In this document: positions 16,649 to 24,159 of the stretch, piece after piece
How positions within the stretch are numbered: position 1 is the first letter of the stretch
Layout: each line of letters starts with the position of its first letter
Assembly (NCBI GenBank): GCA_026416515.1
Contig: JAOAEZ010000002.1
Span: 90,573 to 154,572 of the forward strand
Direction of reading: 5' to 3'
Source of the DNA: Hydrogenophilus sp.
GTDB taxonomy: Bacteria; Pseudomonadota; Gammaproteobacteria; Burkholderiales; Rhodocyclaceae
DNA length: 64,000 nt
Made by a program: the position numbers and the translations under genes
The notes under the pieces: model-generated
Seen by the model: only the letters and a program-made list of their open reading frames with translations
The model's database searches: none
What the model was told of the DNA's origin: nothing

Positions 16649-17473
16649 GTGTTCGAGGCGCCAGGGGTGTTGGGAAGGATCGTGGCGGTGAAGCGAGAGG
16701 AGGTGGCGGTAGGACGACGACGGATGCCAGAGGGGGCGTTGCGAGCGGCGGCTGAGGAGCGACTGCGGGTCGATCGACCGCGCGGCTTCGCGAGCGCGTT
16801 ACAGAAAAGGGTAGAGGCAGGCCAGCCGGCAGTGATCGCTGAGGCAAAACGGGCAAGTCCGTCGAAGGGGATTTTGCGCGACTCTTTTGATCCAGCGGCG
16901 ATCGCCGCAAGCTACGAGCGAGGGGGAGCGTGTTGCGTGTCGGTGTTGACCGATGAGCGCTTTTTCCAAGGGAGCAATACGGCCCTGCAGGAGGCACGGG
17001 CGGCTTGTTCGTTGCCAGTACTGCGCAAGGATTTTGTGATCGATGCGTGGCAGGTCTACGAGTCGGCAGCAATCGGCGCTGATGCGGTGTTGCTGATCGC
17101 AGCGTGTTTGCCGGAGGGGGTATTGAGCGATTTGGCGGCGTTGAGCGGGGAGTTGGGGTTGGATGTGCTGGTGGAGGTGCATACCGCCGAGGAGTTGGAG
17201 CGAGTTTTGCGCTGTTGCGCGGCGCCATTGGTGGGGGTAAATAACCGAGATCTGCATTCGTTCGAGGTGCGATTGGAGACGACCTTGACGCTTTTGCCGT
17301 TGGTGCCTAAGGAACGATTGCTGGTGAGCGAGTCGGGAATTTCGTCGCGGGAGGCAGTGCAACGGTTGTGGACAGCGGGTGTGCGGGCCTTTTTGGTGGG
17401 AGAGGCGTTGATGCGGTGCGCCGATCCAGGAGAGGAAGTACAAAGGTTGTTTGGGGGATTGACCGCTCAGTAG
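16649..17473 (+). CDS. trpC: Indole-3-glycerol phosphate synthase
   Basis: The 274-residue TIM-barrel enzyme closes the indole ring in tryptophan synthesis. Family signatures include [13 protein letters not shown] (catalytic Lys region, about residues 61-73), [23 protein letters not shown] and [12 protein letters not shown], with LLVSESGI near the end. The start is GTG preceded by AAAGGAGAG. It is a monofunctional TrpC without a fused PRA isomerase. It is the last gene of trpGDC and is followed by a tRNA gene about 109 bases downstream. Confidence 0.96.
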   Translation: MFEAPGVLGRIVAVKREEVAVGRRRMPEGALRAAAEERLRVDRPRGFASALQKRVEAGQPAVIAEAKRASPSKGILRDSFDPAAIAASYERGGACCVSVLTDERFFQGSNTALQEARAACSLPVLRKDFVIDAWQVYESAAIGADAVLLIAACLPEGVLSDLAALSGELGLDVLVEVHTAEELERVLRCCAAPLVGVNNRDLHSFEVRLETTLTLLPLVPKERLLVSESGISSREAVQRLWTAGVRAFLVGEALMRCADPGEEVQRLFGGLTAQ

Positions 17474-17581
17474 GGAAAAAGGGTGAAAGGAGAGCGGCTT
17501 AAGAGAGACGCGGCAGGGAGGAGCAGAGAGAGGGCTTTCGCGAGCCAAAGCGAGCAGTTATAATCCAAAAAGAGCGAAATG

Positions 17582-17663
17582 GCCCGGATGGCGGAATAGG
17601 TAGACGCACTGGATTTAGGTTCCAGCGCCGCAAGGCGTGCGAGTTCGAGTCTCGCTCCGGGCA
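17582..17663 (+). tRNA. tRNA-Leu (anticodon TAG)
   Basis: An 82-base cloverleaf can be folded by eye. The acceptor stem is GCCCGGA (17582-17588) with TCCGGGC (17656-17662) and discriminator A. The D-arm runs from GCG to CGC, the anticodon stem is CTGGA/TCCAG with anticodon TAG at 17616-17618, there is a long type II variable arm, and the T arm is GCGAG-TTCGAGT-CTCGC. The long variable arm and the anticodon mark it as tRNA-Leu reading CUN codons. The CCA end is not encoded. Confidence 0.95.
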
Positions 17664-17682
17664 GCTTTTGCATTACACCGCG

Positions 17683-19101
17683 TTAGGGAACGGTGATGAT
17701 TTTAAGGGTGTTGCTGCCACCCGGTTGTCCCATGGGTTCGCCAAAGGTGACCGCGATTTTGTCGCCGGGAGATACCCAGCCGTGGGAGAGGAGCAGATTG
17801 GTGATGCGATTCATGAGGTTTTTGGGGTCGCAGTGCTCACAGGCTTCAAAGGCAGCAGGCGTGACCTGGCGAAAGAGGGTGAGATGGCCAAAGGTGTGGG
17901 GGTCAGGAGTGAGGGCATAAATGGGGATGTTGCTGGTGATGCGACTCATCCAGAGCGCGGTGGCCCCCGATTGGGTGAGGGCAACGATCGCTTTGACGCC
18001 GAGGTGCCACCCCGACCAGACGGCCGAGACGGCGATGGCTTCGTCTACTCGGTCAAAACGACGCCCAAGAAGGTCGTGATCGAGCGTGGGAAGAAGAGAG
18101 GCGTCGGCTTTTTCACAGACACGGGCCATCGCTTCAACCGCTTCGAGGGGATAGTTGCCCGCTGCTGTTTCTGCAGAGAGCATGACGGCGTCCGTGCCGT
18201 CGAGGACGGCATTGGCGACGTCAGAGACTTCAGCGCGGGTGGGGATGGGACTGCCGATCATCGATTCCATCATTTGGGTGGCGGTAATGGTGAGCCGGTT
18301 GAGTTCGCGGGCGCGGCGAATGATCCGCTTTTGGAGAGCAGGAACGGCGGCGTCGCCTACTTCGACGGCTAGGTCGCCGCGAGCGACCATGACTCCGTCG
18401 CTGGCGTAGAGGATCTCGTCGAGGTTTTGAACGGCTTCTACCCGCTCGATTTTGGCGATGAGCCGCGCTGCACTGCCTGCGGCGCGCAGGAGGTGGCGGG
18501 CTTCGACCATCTCTTCGGCGTGTTTGACGAAGCTGACCGCGAGGTAGTCGACGCCGATCTCCGCGGCGAGTTGAATGTCGTTGCGATCTTTTTCAGTGAG
18601 GGCGGGGGCCGAGAGACCACCGCCGAGCTTGTTGATCCCTTTGTGGTCGGTGAGCTTGCCGCCGATGAGGACTTGAGTGGTGAGAGAGCGAGAGGTTTTT
18701 TCAATGACGGTGAGGCGGATTTTGCCATCGTCCAGGAGAAGGGTATCGCCAGGGTCGACGTCGGCAATGAGGTCGGGGTAGTCAAGCCCGACCCGTGTCT
18801 GATCGCCCGGGGTGAGGTCGGCGTCGAGAGAGAAGGTTTGCCCGGGTTTGAGATCGACGCTCCCCGCGGCAAAACGGCCGATGCGGATTTTGGGACCTTG
18901 CAGGTCGCCGAGAAGACCAACGGGACGACAGAGCTGTGCCGCGGCTTGCCGAACATTGCGCGCCCGCCGCCGGTGGTCGTCAGAAGTGCCGTGCGAGAAG
19001 TTGAGGCGAAAGAGGTTTACCCCTGCGTGGATGAGGCGCTCGATGAGGGTGGGGGCGTCGCTGGCCGGGCCTAGCGTTGCGACGATTTTGGTGTGACGCA
19101 T
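17683..19101 (-). CDS. pyk: Pyruvate kinase
   Basis: The 472-residue enzyme converts PEP and ADP to pyruvate and ATP. It begins MRHTKIVATLGPASD, has NFSHGTSDDH (PEP-binding region), the signature LIAKIERVEAV with the catalytic Lys, VMVARGDLAVEVG, and the C-terminal allosteric domain ending at LKIITVP. I chose the ATG at 19101 because the family start is exactly here; the reading frame stays open further upstream without homology. The start lies 31 bases inside the 3' end of the aldolase gene, so translation is probably coupled. It forms a minus-strand run with the aldolase and a HAD phosphatase. Confidence 0.95.
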   Translation of the reverse strand: MRHTKIVATLGPASDAPTLIERLIHAGVNLFRLNFSHGTSDDHRRRARNVRQAAAQLCRPVGLLGDLQGPKIRIGRFAAGSVDLKPGQTFSLDADLTPGDQTRVGLDYPDLIADVDPGDTLLLDDGKIRLTVIEKTSRSLTTQVLIGGKLTDHKGINKLGGGLSAPALTEKDRNDIQLAAEIGVDYLAVSFVKHAEEMVEARHLLRAAGSAARLIAKIERVEAVQNLDEILYASDGVMVARGDLAVEVGDAAVPALQKRIIRRARELNRLTITATQMMESMIGSPIPTRAEVSDVANAVLDGTDAVMLSAETAAGNYPLEAVEAMARVCEKADASLLPTLDHDLLGRRFDRVDEAIAVSAVWSGWHLGVKAIVALTQSGATALWMSRITSNIPIYALTPDPHTFGHLTLFRQVTPAAFEACEHCDPKNLMNRITNLLLSHGWVSPGDKIAVTFGEPMGQPGGSNTLKIITVP

Positions 19102-20267
19102 GGTCCAAGTCCGTGAGTGAGGGGATAGTCGGTGGTGATCCGCTCTTGGGCATAGGGGCGAAAGCGAGTGTCGGCAAAACGCTGGTGGATTGGGTCGGCG
19201 CGAAAGGCCGCAAGCGCCTGCGGAGTGGCAAAGGTCATCGTCCAAAGGTGGGGATAGGGGGCGTTGGGACGGTCGGCGTCGCCGGCAGCAACGCGGAGGA
19301 CTCCGGGGAGCGCACCAAGGGTACGAAGACCTTCGCACCGCATTTGCTCGAGAGCTTCCACTGTTCCTTGCCAACGGTGGAGGATGACGTGTTCGACAGG
19401 GGTAATGGGGGGCGCCACGGCGAGAACAGCGTCGGCTTGCCCCGCCGCTCCCCAGAGACGAGCGGTGCGTTCGACTTCACGGGCAATCGCCGTGTGCGCG
19501 GCTCGCTGTTGTTGATCCCATCGGTCGTGAAGGCGCGCGGCAGCGCCCGCGGCTTCAACAAGGGCGGTGTAGTAATTGATTTTGTTGGCGCCCGCTTCGA
19601 TGAGGGCACGGTATTGGTCGTCGGTGAGCCCCGTGCCGCCGTGAATGACGAGGGGGGTGGCGGGGAGACGGGAGCGAATCGCGGCAAGTCGGGTATAGTC
19701 GAGTTGCGGTTCTCCGCGAAATCGCCCGTGGACAGTGCCGATGGAGACGGCAAGCCAGTCGCAGCCACTTTCGAGGACAAAGCGGTGGGCTTCTTCCGGG
19801 TCAGTGTAGCGAATGGGACCAGGGTGGAGAGCCGCTTCTTGACCCTCTTCGCCTGGGACATAGCCAAGCTCGGCTTCGAGGGGAAGACCAACGGCGTGGG
19901 CGAGTTGAGCGGCGATGCGCGTTTGCGCAAGGTTTTGGTCGTAGGGGAGGTGCGAGAGGTCTAGCATGAGGCTGGTGTAGCCGAGCCGCGTGGCCCGAGT
20001 GAGGGCCGCAAGGGTGGTGCCGTGGTCGTAGTGAATCGCTACCGGGAGAGGGGTGCGTTGCGCAGCAGAGAGGACCGCAGCCATGAGGGCGGCTTCGTCA
20101 AAGTGGGCGGTGTGGGGTTCGGCAATGCTGAGGATGAGGGGAGCAGCTGCTGCTTCCGCACCGGCAATGATCGCGGCGAGCATGGCAGTGTCGATGAGGT
20201 CGTAGGCGCCGATGGCATAGCTATGGTCGACAGCATGACGAAGCATCGCACGAGGGTCTACGAGCAT
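19071..20267 (-). CDS. Class II ketose-bisphosphate aldolase fused to a C-terminal Dabb domain
   Basis: The 398-residue protein has two parts. Residues 1-285 form a class II (zinc) ketose-bisphosphate aldolase of the KbaY/GatY/Fba type: D81 and H82 in IHYDHG, E133 in EAELG, H180 in GTVHG, H209 in VIHGGTGL and the phosphate-binding KINYYTAL. Residues about 290-381 resemble a stress-responsive A/B barrel (Dabb) domain, with HVILHRW at its start, LRTLGALPGVLRV in the middle and TDY at the end. Class II aldolases usually stop near 285-350 residues without such an extension. The enzyme probably makes or cleaves fructose-1,6-bisphosphate in glycolysis and the Calvin cycle. It lies 3 bases downstream of the HAD gene and overlaps pyk by 31 bases. 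Confidence 0.88.
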   Translation of the reverse strand: MLVDPRAMLRHAVDHSYAIGAYDLIDTAMLAAIIAGAEAAAAPLILSIAEPHTAHFDEAALMAAVLSAAQRTPLPVAIHYDHGTTLAALTRATRLGYTSLMLDLSHLPYDQNLAQTRIAAQLAHAVGLPLEAELGYVPGEEGQEAALHPGPIRYTDPEEAHRFVLESGCDWLAVSIGTVHGRFRGEPQLDYTRLAAIRSRLPATPLVIHGGTGLTDDQYRALIEAGANKINYYTALVEAAGAAARLHDRWDQQQRAAHTAIAREVERTARLWGAAGQADAVLAVAPPITPVEHVILHRWQGTVEALEQMRCEGLRTLGALPGVLRVAAGDADRPNAPYPHLWTMTFATPQALAAFRADPIHQRFADTRFRPYAQERITTDYPLTHGLGPCVTPKSSQR

Positions 20268-20270
20268 CGC

Positions 20271-21065
20271 TTACTCCAGCGGGGAGGAGAGGGAGGGTGA
20301 GGAGGAGGGAGGGTGAGTTTGCAGCCAGTCGGTGAGAAGGGACCAGGTAATATGGCCAGCGGTGAGTGCGCCGGGGACAGAGAGAAAACGAGCAGGGTGA
20401 TCCGGTTCGCCCAGGTGCTCCACAACCGCAAAGGCTCCTGGGTAGTGGGGCGCCCGCCCATAGCGGCTTTCGGTGATGAGAACGGGAATACCTAACGCAT
20501 TGGCAGCAGCGGCGCCGTGGGCGGTGTCTTCGATGGCGATGGCTTCTTGGGGGGAGAGATGGAGTGCCGTAAGGGCGATTTCATAGGCTTGCGGGTCGGG
20601 TTTTTTCCGAGGGGCTTCCCGGGCGGTAATGAGAAGGTCAAAGGGGAGCTCCGCTACCGGCCAGAGATGAGTGAGGAGGGCGTCAACATTTTCAGGGCTG
20701 GTGGTGGTGACGATCGCGAGACGCGCGCCCGCTGCTTTGGCTTCGCGGGCAAGACGGAGAACGCCAGGCCGGAGGGAGAGATGCCCTTCGGCGAGAAGTT
20801 GGTGGTAGCGTCGGTTTTTGTCGCGGTGGAGGGTGAGGAGGGCTTCCGGGTCAAGGGTGATGCGGCGCGCTTCGTCGGAATAGACGGTTTGATAGTGGTG
20901 AATCCGCTCACGCCCGCCCGCGATGGCAAGAAGTTCCGCGTAGCGCTCCGGACTCCAGTGCCAGGGGAGACCCGCAGCAGCAAAGGCGGCGTTGAAGGCT
21001 TGCCGGTGAAGTTCTTCGGTCTCCGCAAGGGTGCCGTCGAGGTCAAAGAGAAGGGCCCGAAGCAT
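20271..21065 (-). CDS. HAD-family phosphatase, CbbY-like
   Basis: The 264-residue protein belongs to the CbbY/beta-phosphoglucomutase branch of HAD hydrolases. Motif I is FDLDGTLAETE (D8, D10), a helical cap follows, motif II is IVTTTS, motif III sits in APRKKPDPQAY and motif IV in AIEDTAHG. CbbY of autotrophs dephosphorylates xylulose-1,5-bisphosphate, a Rubisco inhibitor. That role fits an organism with this carboxysome cluster and the aldolase next door, but is inferred. The start at 21065 matches the family N-terminus. The last 25 residues are a Ser/Pro-rich tail (PPSSSPSLSSPLE) without family match. Confidence 0.85.
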   Translation of the reverse strand: MLRALLFDLDGTLAETEELHRQAFNAAFAAAGLPWHWSPERYAELLAIAGGRERIHHYQTVYSDEARRITLDPEALLTLHRDKNRRYHQLLAEGHLSLRPGVLRLAREAKAAGARLAIVTTTSPENVDALLTHLWPVAELPFDLLITAREAPRKKPDPQAYEIALTALHLSPQEAIAIEDTAHGAAAANALGIPVLITESRYGRAPHYPGAFAVVEHLGEPDHPARFLSVPGALTAGHITWSLLTDWLQTHPPSSSPSLSSPLE

Positions 21066-21119
21066 CGTGCGCGTTAGAGAGAGAGTTTCAGAGTCTTCCG
21101 CGTGGGCGAGAGAGTTACC

Positions 21120-21125
21120 TATATA
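21120..21125 (-). promoter_or_regulatory. Possible -10 element for the HAD-aldolase-pyk run
   Basis: TATATA lies in an AT-rich pocket of the 119-base gap upstream of the HAD gene (start 21065) and is the only -10-like hexamer there. No convincing -35 hexamer is visible 16-18 bases further upstream. It would give a leader of about 50 bases. No LysR (CbbR) site was recognised. Confidence 0.3.
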
Positions 21126-21184
21126 AAAAGCGAATGATATGCGAGGAGAGAAAGGAGCGCGTTTGAGTTTTCGGTGGTTTGGGT

Positions 21185-21592
21185 TCAGTTTTGGTGAAGT
21201 TCGGGGGAGATGGAGGCGCTTTGTTGCCATTCTTCGCGAGTGAGGGCGCGGCGAATGCCTACCCCCCGGGCATTGGGGTAGTAGTCGGGTTTGATTAGGG
21301 TGAGGTCGAGGGCGTCGATGAGCGGCGAGGCGGTGAAGAGGGTGTGAATGAGTTGGGTGGCAACGGTTTCGAGGAGGTCGGTGTGCGGGGCATTACGCCA
21401 TCCTTCGATGACGCGAACGGCGAGCGCGTAGTCGATGCAAGCGGTGAGGGCACAGGGGGTTAGCGGCGCACGACCACGCGCTGTGAGAGAGATGAGGAGC
21501 CGTTGAGGGGCGAGACGCTCCTGCGGGGTGAGACCGACGCGGAGTTCGATGGCGTAGTCACGGATGAAGACTTCGTAGAGGCCGTGCGTCAT
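21185..21592 (-). CDS. folB: Dihydroneopterin aldolase FolB
   Basis: The 135-residue protein matches FolB, which cleaves dihydroneopterin to 6-hydroxymethyl-dihydropterin in folate synthesis. It shows VFIRDYAIELRVGLTPQERLAPQRL at the start, CIDYALAVRVIE, HTDLLETVATQLIHTLF and the LTLIKPDYYPNARGVGI segment. I chose the ATG at 21592 because homology begins there. A TTG eight codons upstream is an alternative, and neither has a clear Shine-Dalgarno. A 119-base gap separates it from the HAD gene. Confidence 0.9.
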   Translation of the reverse strand: MTHGLYEVFIRDYAIELRVGLTPQERLAPQRLLISLTARGRAPLTPCALTACIDYALAVRVIEGWRNAPHTDLLETVATQLIHTLFTASPLIDALDLTLIKPDYYPNARGVGIRRALTREEWQQSASISPELHQN

Positions 21593-21619
21593 GAAGGAGA
21601 GAAATGGGAAAATCAAACA

Positions 21620-22609
21620 TTATACCCCAGGGTGGGGAGAACGAAGGTCGCGTTCGATCGCTTTGGCCGCCCGCGCCCCTCCCGCAATGGCGCTGAGGAC
21701 GCTGGGAAAGGTAGGATTGACAAGGTCGCCCGCTGCATAGCAGCGGGGAAGCGGAGTGCGACCGTCGGGGTCTACGATAAGGTAGCCGTCGGGGTCAAGG
21801 GCGATCTGTTGCCGCAACGGGGGAGGAAATGCCATAAGCGCCGTGTGGTCGGGTTGGTAGCCGATGAGGAGATGAAGACGGTCAAAGGGTTGTTCGATGA
21901 GGCCAGTAGGGGTGAGAAGAGAGGCTGTCGTCGGATTGTGGTTAAGGCGAAGGAGACGAGTGTGAGGATAGAGGAAGGCTCGCCCCGCAGCGACCGCTTG
22001 GAGAAGCTTGGCTTGCAGGTGGGCTTGGGCGCGGGGGGTTCGACGCATGACGAGGGTAGGTTGGGCGCCGTGGGCGAGGAGAAGCAGCGCATTTTCGAAG
22101 GCGTTGTCTCCGCCGCCGATGATGAGAATGCGCCGCCCGCTTTGGGCCGAGAGGTGATGAAAGGCTTCTGGACCGACGGCAAAGTAGTCAGGGGAGAGCT
22201 GCTCTAGACCGGGGAGGGGAGAGAGAGCGTCAAAACCACGGGGACGGGTGCCAGTGACAAGGAGGATCGCGGCTACGGTGGTCTCAGGAGGAAGAGGAGA
22301 GGGCGTGGCGGTGCGAAAGGTAACACGATAGCCTTCGAGAGTGGGTTCGAGCGATTGAAGAGAGGTGCTTGTGTGAATGGGAATGGCCCGAAGGGAGAGG
22401 TGGTGGAGAAAACGCTGGGCGAGTTCGAGACCGGTGACGTCGGGGTGACCAAGAATCCAGTCGTTGGGAAGGGTGTTGAATCGCATCATCCCGCCAGCAA
22501 CTGGTTCTTTGTCGATGAGAAGGGGGGTGAGACCGAGGTGGTGAAGCCAGAGGGCGGCGGAGAGACCAGCAGGGCCAGCACCGACGATGAGGATGAGGGC
22601 AGGAGTCAT
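21620..22609 (-). CDS. FAD-dependent pyridine nucleotide oxidoreductase (ferredoxin/flavodoxin-NADP reductase-like)
   Basis: The 329-residue protein has the thioredoxin-reductase-type two-domain fold. An FAD-binding GAGPAGLSAA lies near residues 9-18, IDKEPVAGGMM follows, an NADPH-binding IIGGGDNAFENA lies in the middle, and CYAAGDLVNPTF near the end is the second FAD contact. The redox-active CxxC of thioredoxin reductase is absent at the expected site (DNAFENA), so it is more likely a type 2 ferredoxin-NADP reductase or a related oxidoreductase. The start at 22609 is where homology begins. It is divergent from glmU across a 120-base spacer. Confidence 0.82.
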   Translation of the reverse strand: MTPALILIVGAGPAGLSAALWLHHLGLTPLLIDKEPVAGGMMRFNTLPNDWILGHPDVTGLELAQRFLHHLSLRAIPIHTSTSLQSLEPTLEGYRVTFRTATPSPLPPETTVAAILLVTGTRPRGFDALSPLPGLEQLSPDYFAVGPEAFHHLSAQSGRRILIIGGGDNAFENALLLLAHGAQPTLVMRRTPRAQAHLQAKLLQAVAAGRAFLYPHTRLLRLNHNPTTASLLTPTGLIEQPFDRLHLLIGYQPDHTALMAFPPPLRQQIALDPDGYLIVDPDGRTPLPRCYAAGDLVNPTFPSVLSAIAGGARAAKAIERDLRSPHPGV

Positions 22610-22639
22610 GGCAGAAAGGGGAAAGAAGGAGAAGACCTT

Positions 22640-22645
22640 ATTGTA
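22640..22645 (-). promoter_or_regulatory. Possible -10 element (TACAAT) for the minus-strand oxidoreductase
   Basis: A TACAAT hexamer on the minus strand lies about 31 bases upstream of the oxidoreductase ATG (22609), in the divergent spacer shared with glmU. No convincing -35 element is visible at 16-18 bases. Confidence 0.35.
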
Positions 22646-22685
22646 CCGGTTTGCACTGAGAGTGAGCGGAAAGGGTAGGGTGGAG

Positions 22686-22691
22686 TACAAT
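22686..22691 (+). promoter_or_regulatory. Possible -10 element (TACAAT) for glmU
   Basis: TACAAT sits 38 bases upstream of the preferred glmU start at 22730. Transcription would begin near 22698, two bases before an in-frame ATG at 22700, which argues that the later ATG is the true start. No good -35 hexamer is seen. Confidence 0.4.
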
Positions 22692-22729
22692 GATGAGAGA
22701 TGGAGCGTGTGAGGTACGAGGGCCAGAGG

Positions 22730-24133
22730 ATGGAGAGAGAGGGCAAAAGGGTCGATGTGGTGGTGTTGGCAGCCGGAAAAGGACGGCGAATGCAGTCGCA
22801 TTTGCCAAAGGTGTTGCAGCCATTGGGGGGAAGACCATTGCTGGCCCATGTGCTGGAGCAGGCAAGGGGGTTGGATCCAGAGCGATTGGTGGTGGTGGTG
22901 GGTTATGGGGCAGAGCAGGTGCGAGAGGAGTTTCCCGAGGAGCGAGTGGGGAGAAAGGTTTGGTGGGTGGTGCAGGAGCCCCTGTTGGGAACAGGGCACG
23001 CGGTGCAGATGGCGTGGCCCATACTTGCCGCTTCGCCCGCCGCCGTGGTGGTGGTTCTTTACGGCGATGTGCCATTGGTGCGGGAGAGAACGTTGGCACA
23101 GTTGGTGGCGGCAAGCGCGGAGGGTAGCCGATTGGCGGTGGTGACGAGCACGCTGACCGATCCGAGAGGGTACGGCCGAGTGGTGCGAAATGAGGTGGGA
23201 GAGGTGAGGGCGATCGTGGAGGAGCGCGATGCCGATGAGCAGGTCCGCGCGATCAACGAGGTGAATACGGGGTTGATGGCTATCCCCAAAGAGAGATTGG
23301 GAGGGTGGTTGGGGCGGTTGCAGCGAGAGAATGCCCAGGGAGAGTTTTATTTGACCGATTTGGTGGGGTTCGCAGTGGCCGACGGGGTGCCGGTGGCAAC
23401 AGTTGCCGCAGCACCCGAGGAGGCAATGGGGGTAAACGATAAGAGGGATTTGGCACGGTTGGAGCGATTGGTCCAGCGATCCCAGGCAGAGGCATTGCTG
23501 GCCGCAGGGGTGACTTTGGCCGACCCAGAGCGAATCGAGGTGCGCGGCCGGTTGGTGTGCGGCCGCGATGTGCGTATCGATGTGGGGTGTATTTTCGAGG
23601 GGGAGGTGGTGTTGGAGGATGGGGTGGAGATAGGAGCTTACTCGGTGCTGCGCGATTGTACGATCGGCACAGGGTCGCGCGTGGAGCCTTTTTCCCATCT
23701 GAACGGGGCACGGGTGGGACGGGGAGCAGTGATCGGACCTTTCGCTCGCGTACGCCCTACGACCGTGTTGGGGGATGGCGTTCAGGTGGGAAATTTCGTG
23801 GAGGTAAAAAATTCAACAGTCGGAGAGGGGTCAAAGGCAAACCATTTGAGCTACTTAGGGGATGCAACGGTGGGGGCGCGGGTAAATGTGGGGGCAGGAA
23901 CGATTACGTGCAATTTCGATGGCGCCGAGAAACATCGAACGGTGATCGAGGATGAGGCATTCGTCGGGAGCGATTGCCAGTTGGTGGCGCCCGTGCGCGT
24001 GGGCCGAGGGGCAACGATCGGGGCGGGAACGACATTGACGCGCGATGCTCCTCCAGAGGCACTGACGGTGTCGCGTGTGCCGCAGAGGACAGTGGTGGGG
24101 TGGAAACGACCCCAGAAACGAGAGCGAGAGTAA
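22730..24133 (+). CDS. glmU: Bifunctional UDP-GlcNAc pyrophosphorylase / glucosamine-1-P acetyltransferase GlmU
   Basis: The 467-residue enzyme makes UDP-GlcNAc in two steps. The N-terminal uridyltransferase domain shows VVVLAAGKGRRMQS, the metal-binding LYGDVPLV and an acceptor loop NEVNTGLM. The C-terminal left-handed beta helix of hexapeptide repeats starts near residue 250 and contains ARVRPTTVLGDGVQVGNFVEVKNS and NHLSYLGDATVG. I prefer the ATG at 22730 because GAGGG precedes it and the earlier ATG at 22700 lies at the predicted transcription start. The earlier start would add ten residues. It is followed 26 bases later by glmS, so the last steps of UDP-GlcNAc supply are one transcription unit. 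Confidence 0.95.
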   Translation: MEREGKRVDVVVLAAGKGRRMQSHLPKVLQPLGGRPLLAHVLEQARGLDPERLVVVVGYGAEQVREEFPEERVGRKVWWVVQEPLLGTGHAVQMAWPILAASPAAVVVVLYGDVPLVRERTLAQLVAASAEGSRLAVVTSTLTDPRGYGRVVRNEVGEVRAIVEERDADEQVRAINEVNTGLMAIPKERLGGWLGRLQRENAQGEFYLTDLVGFAVADGVPVATVAAAPEEAMGVNDKRDLARLERLVQRSQAEALLAAGVTLADPERIEVRGRLVCGRDVRIDVGCIFEGEVVLEDGVEIGAYSVLRDCTIGTGSRVEPFSHLNGARVGRGAVIGPFARVRPTTVLGDGVQVGNFVEVKNSTVGEGSKANHLSYLGDATVGARVNVGAGTITCNFDGAEKHRTVIEDEAFVGSDCQLVAPVRVGRGATIGAGTTLTRDAPPEALTVSRVPQRTVVGWKRPQKRERE

Positions 24134-24159
24134 AGGGACGAGAAGAGAGGAATGTCTCT

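Noticed and set aside
21620-22609. Thioredoxin reductase
   Set aside because: The fold is similar but the redox-active CxxC is absent at the expected position, so the broader oxidoreductase call is safer.
24134-24159. glmS ribozyme
   Set aside because: The spacer before glmS is only 26 bases, far too short for the ribozyme core, which is in any case typical of Gram-positives.
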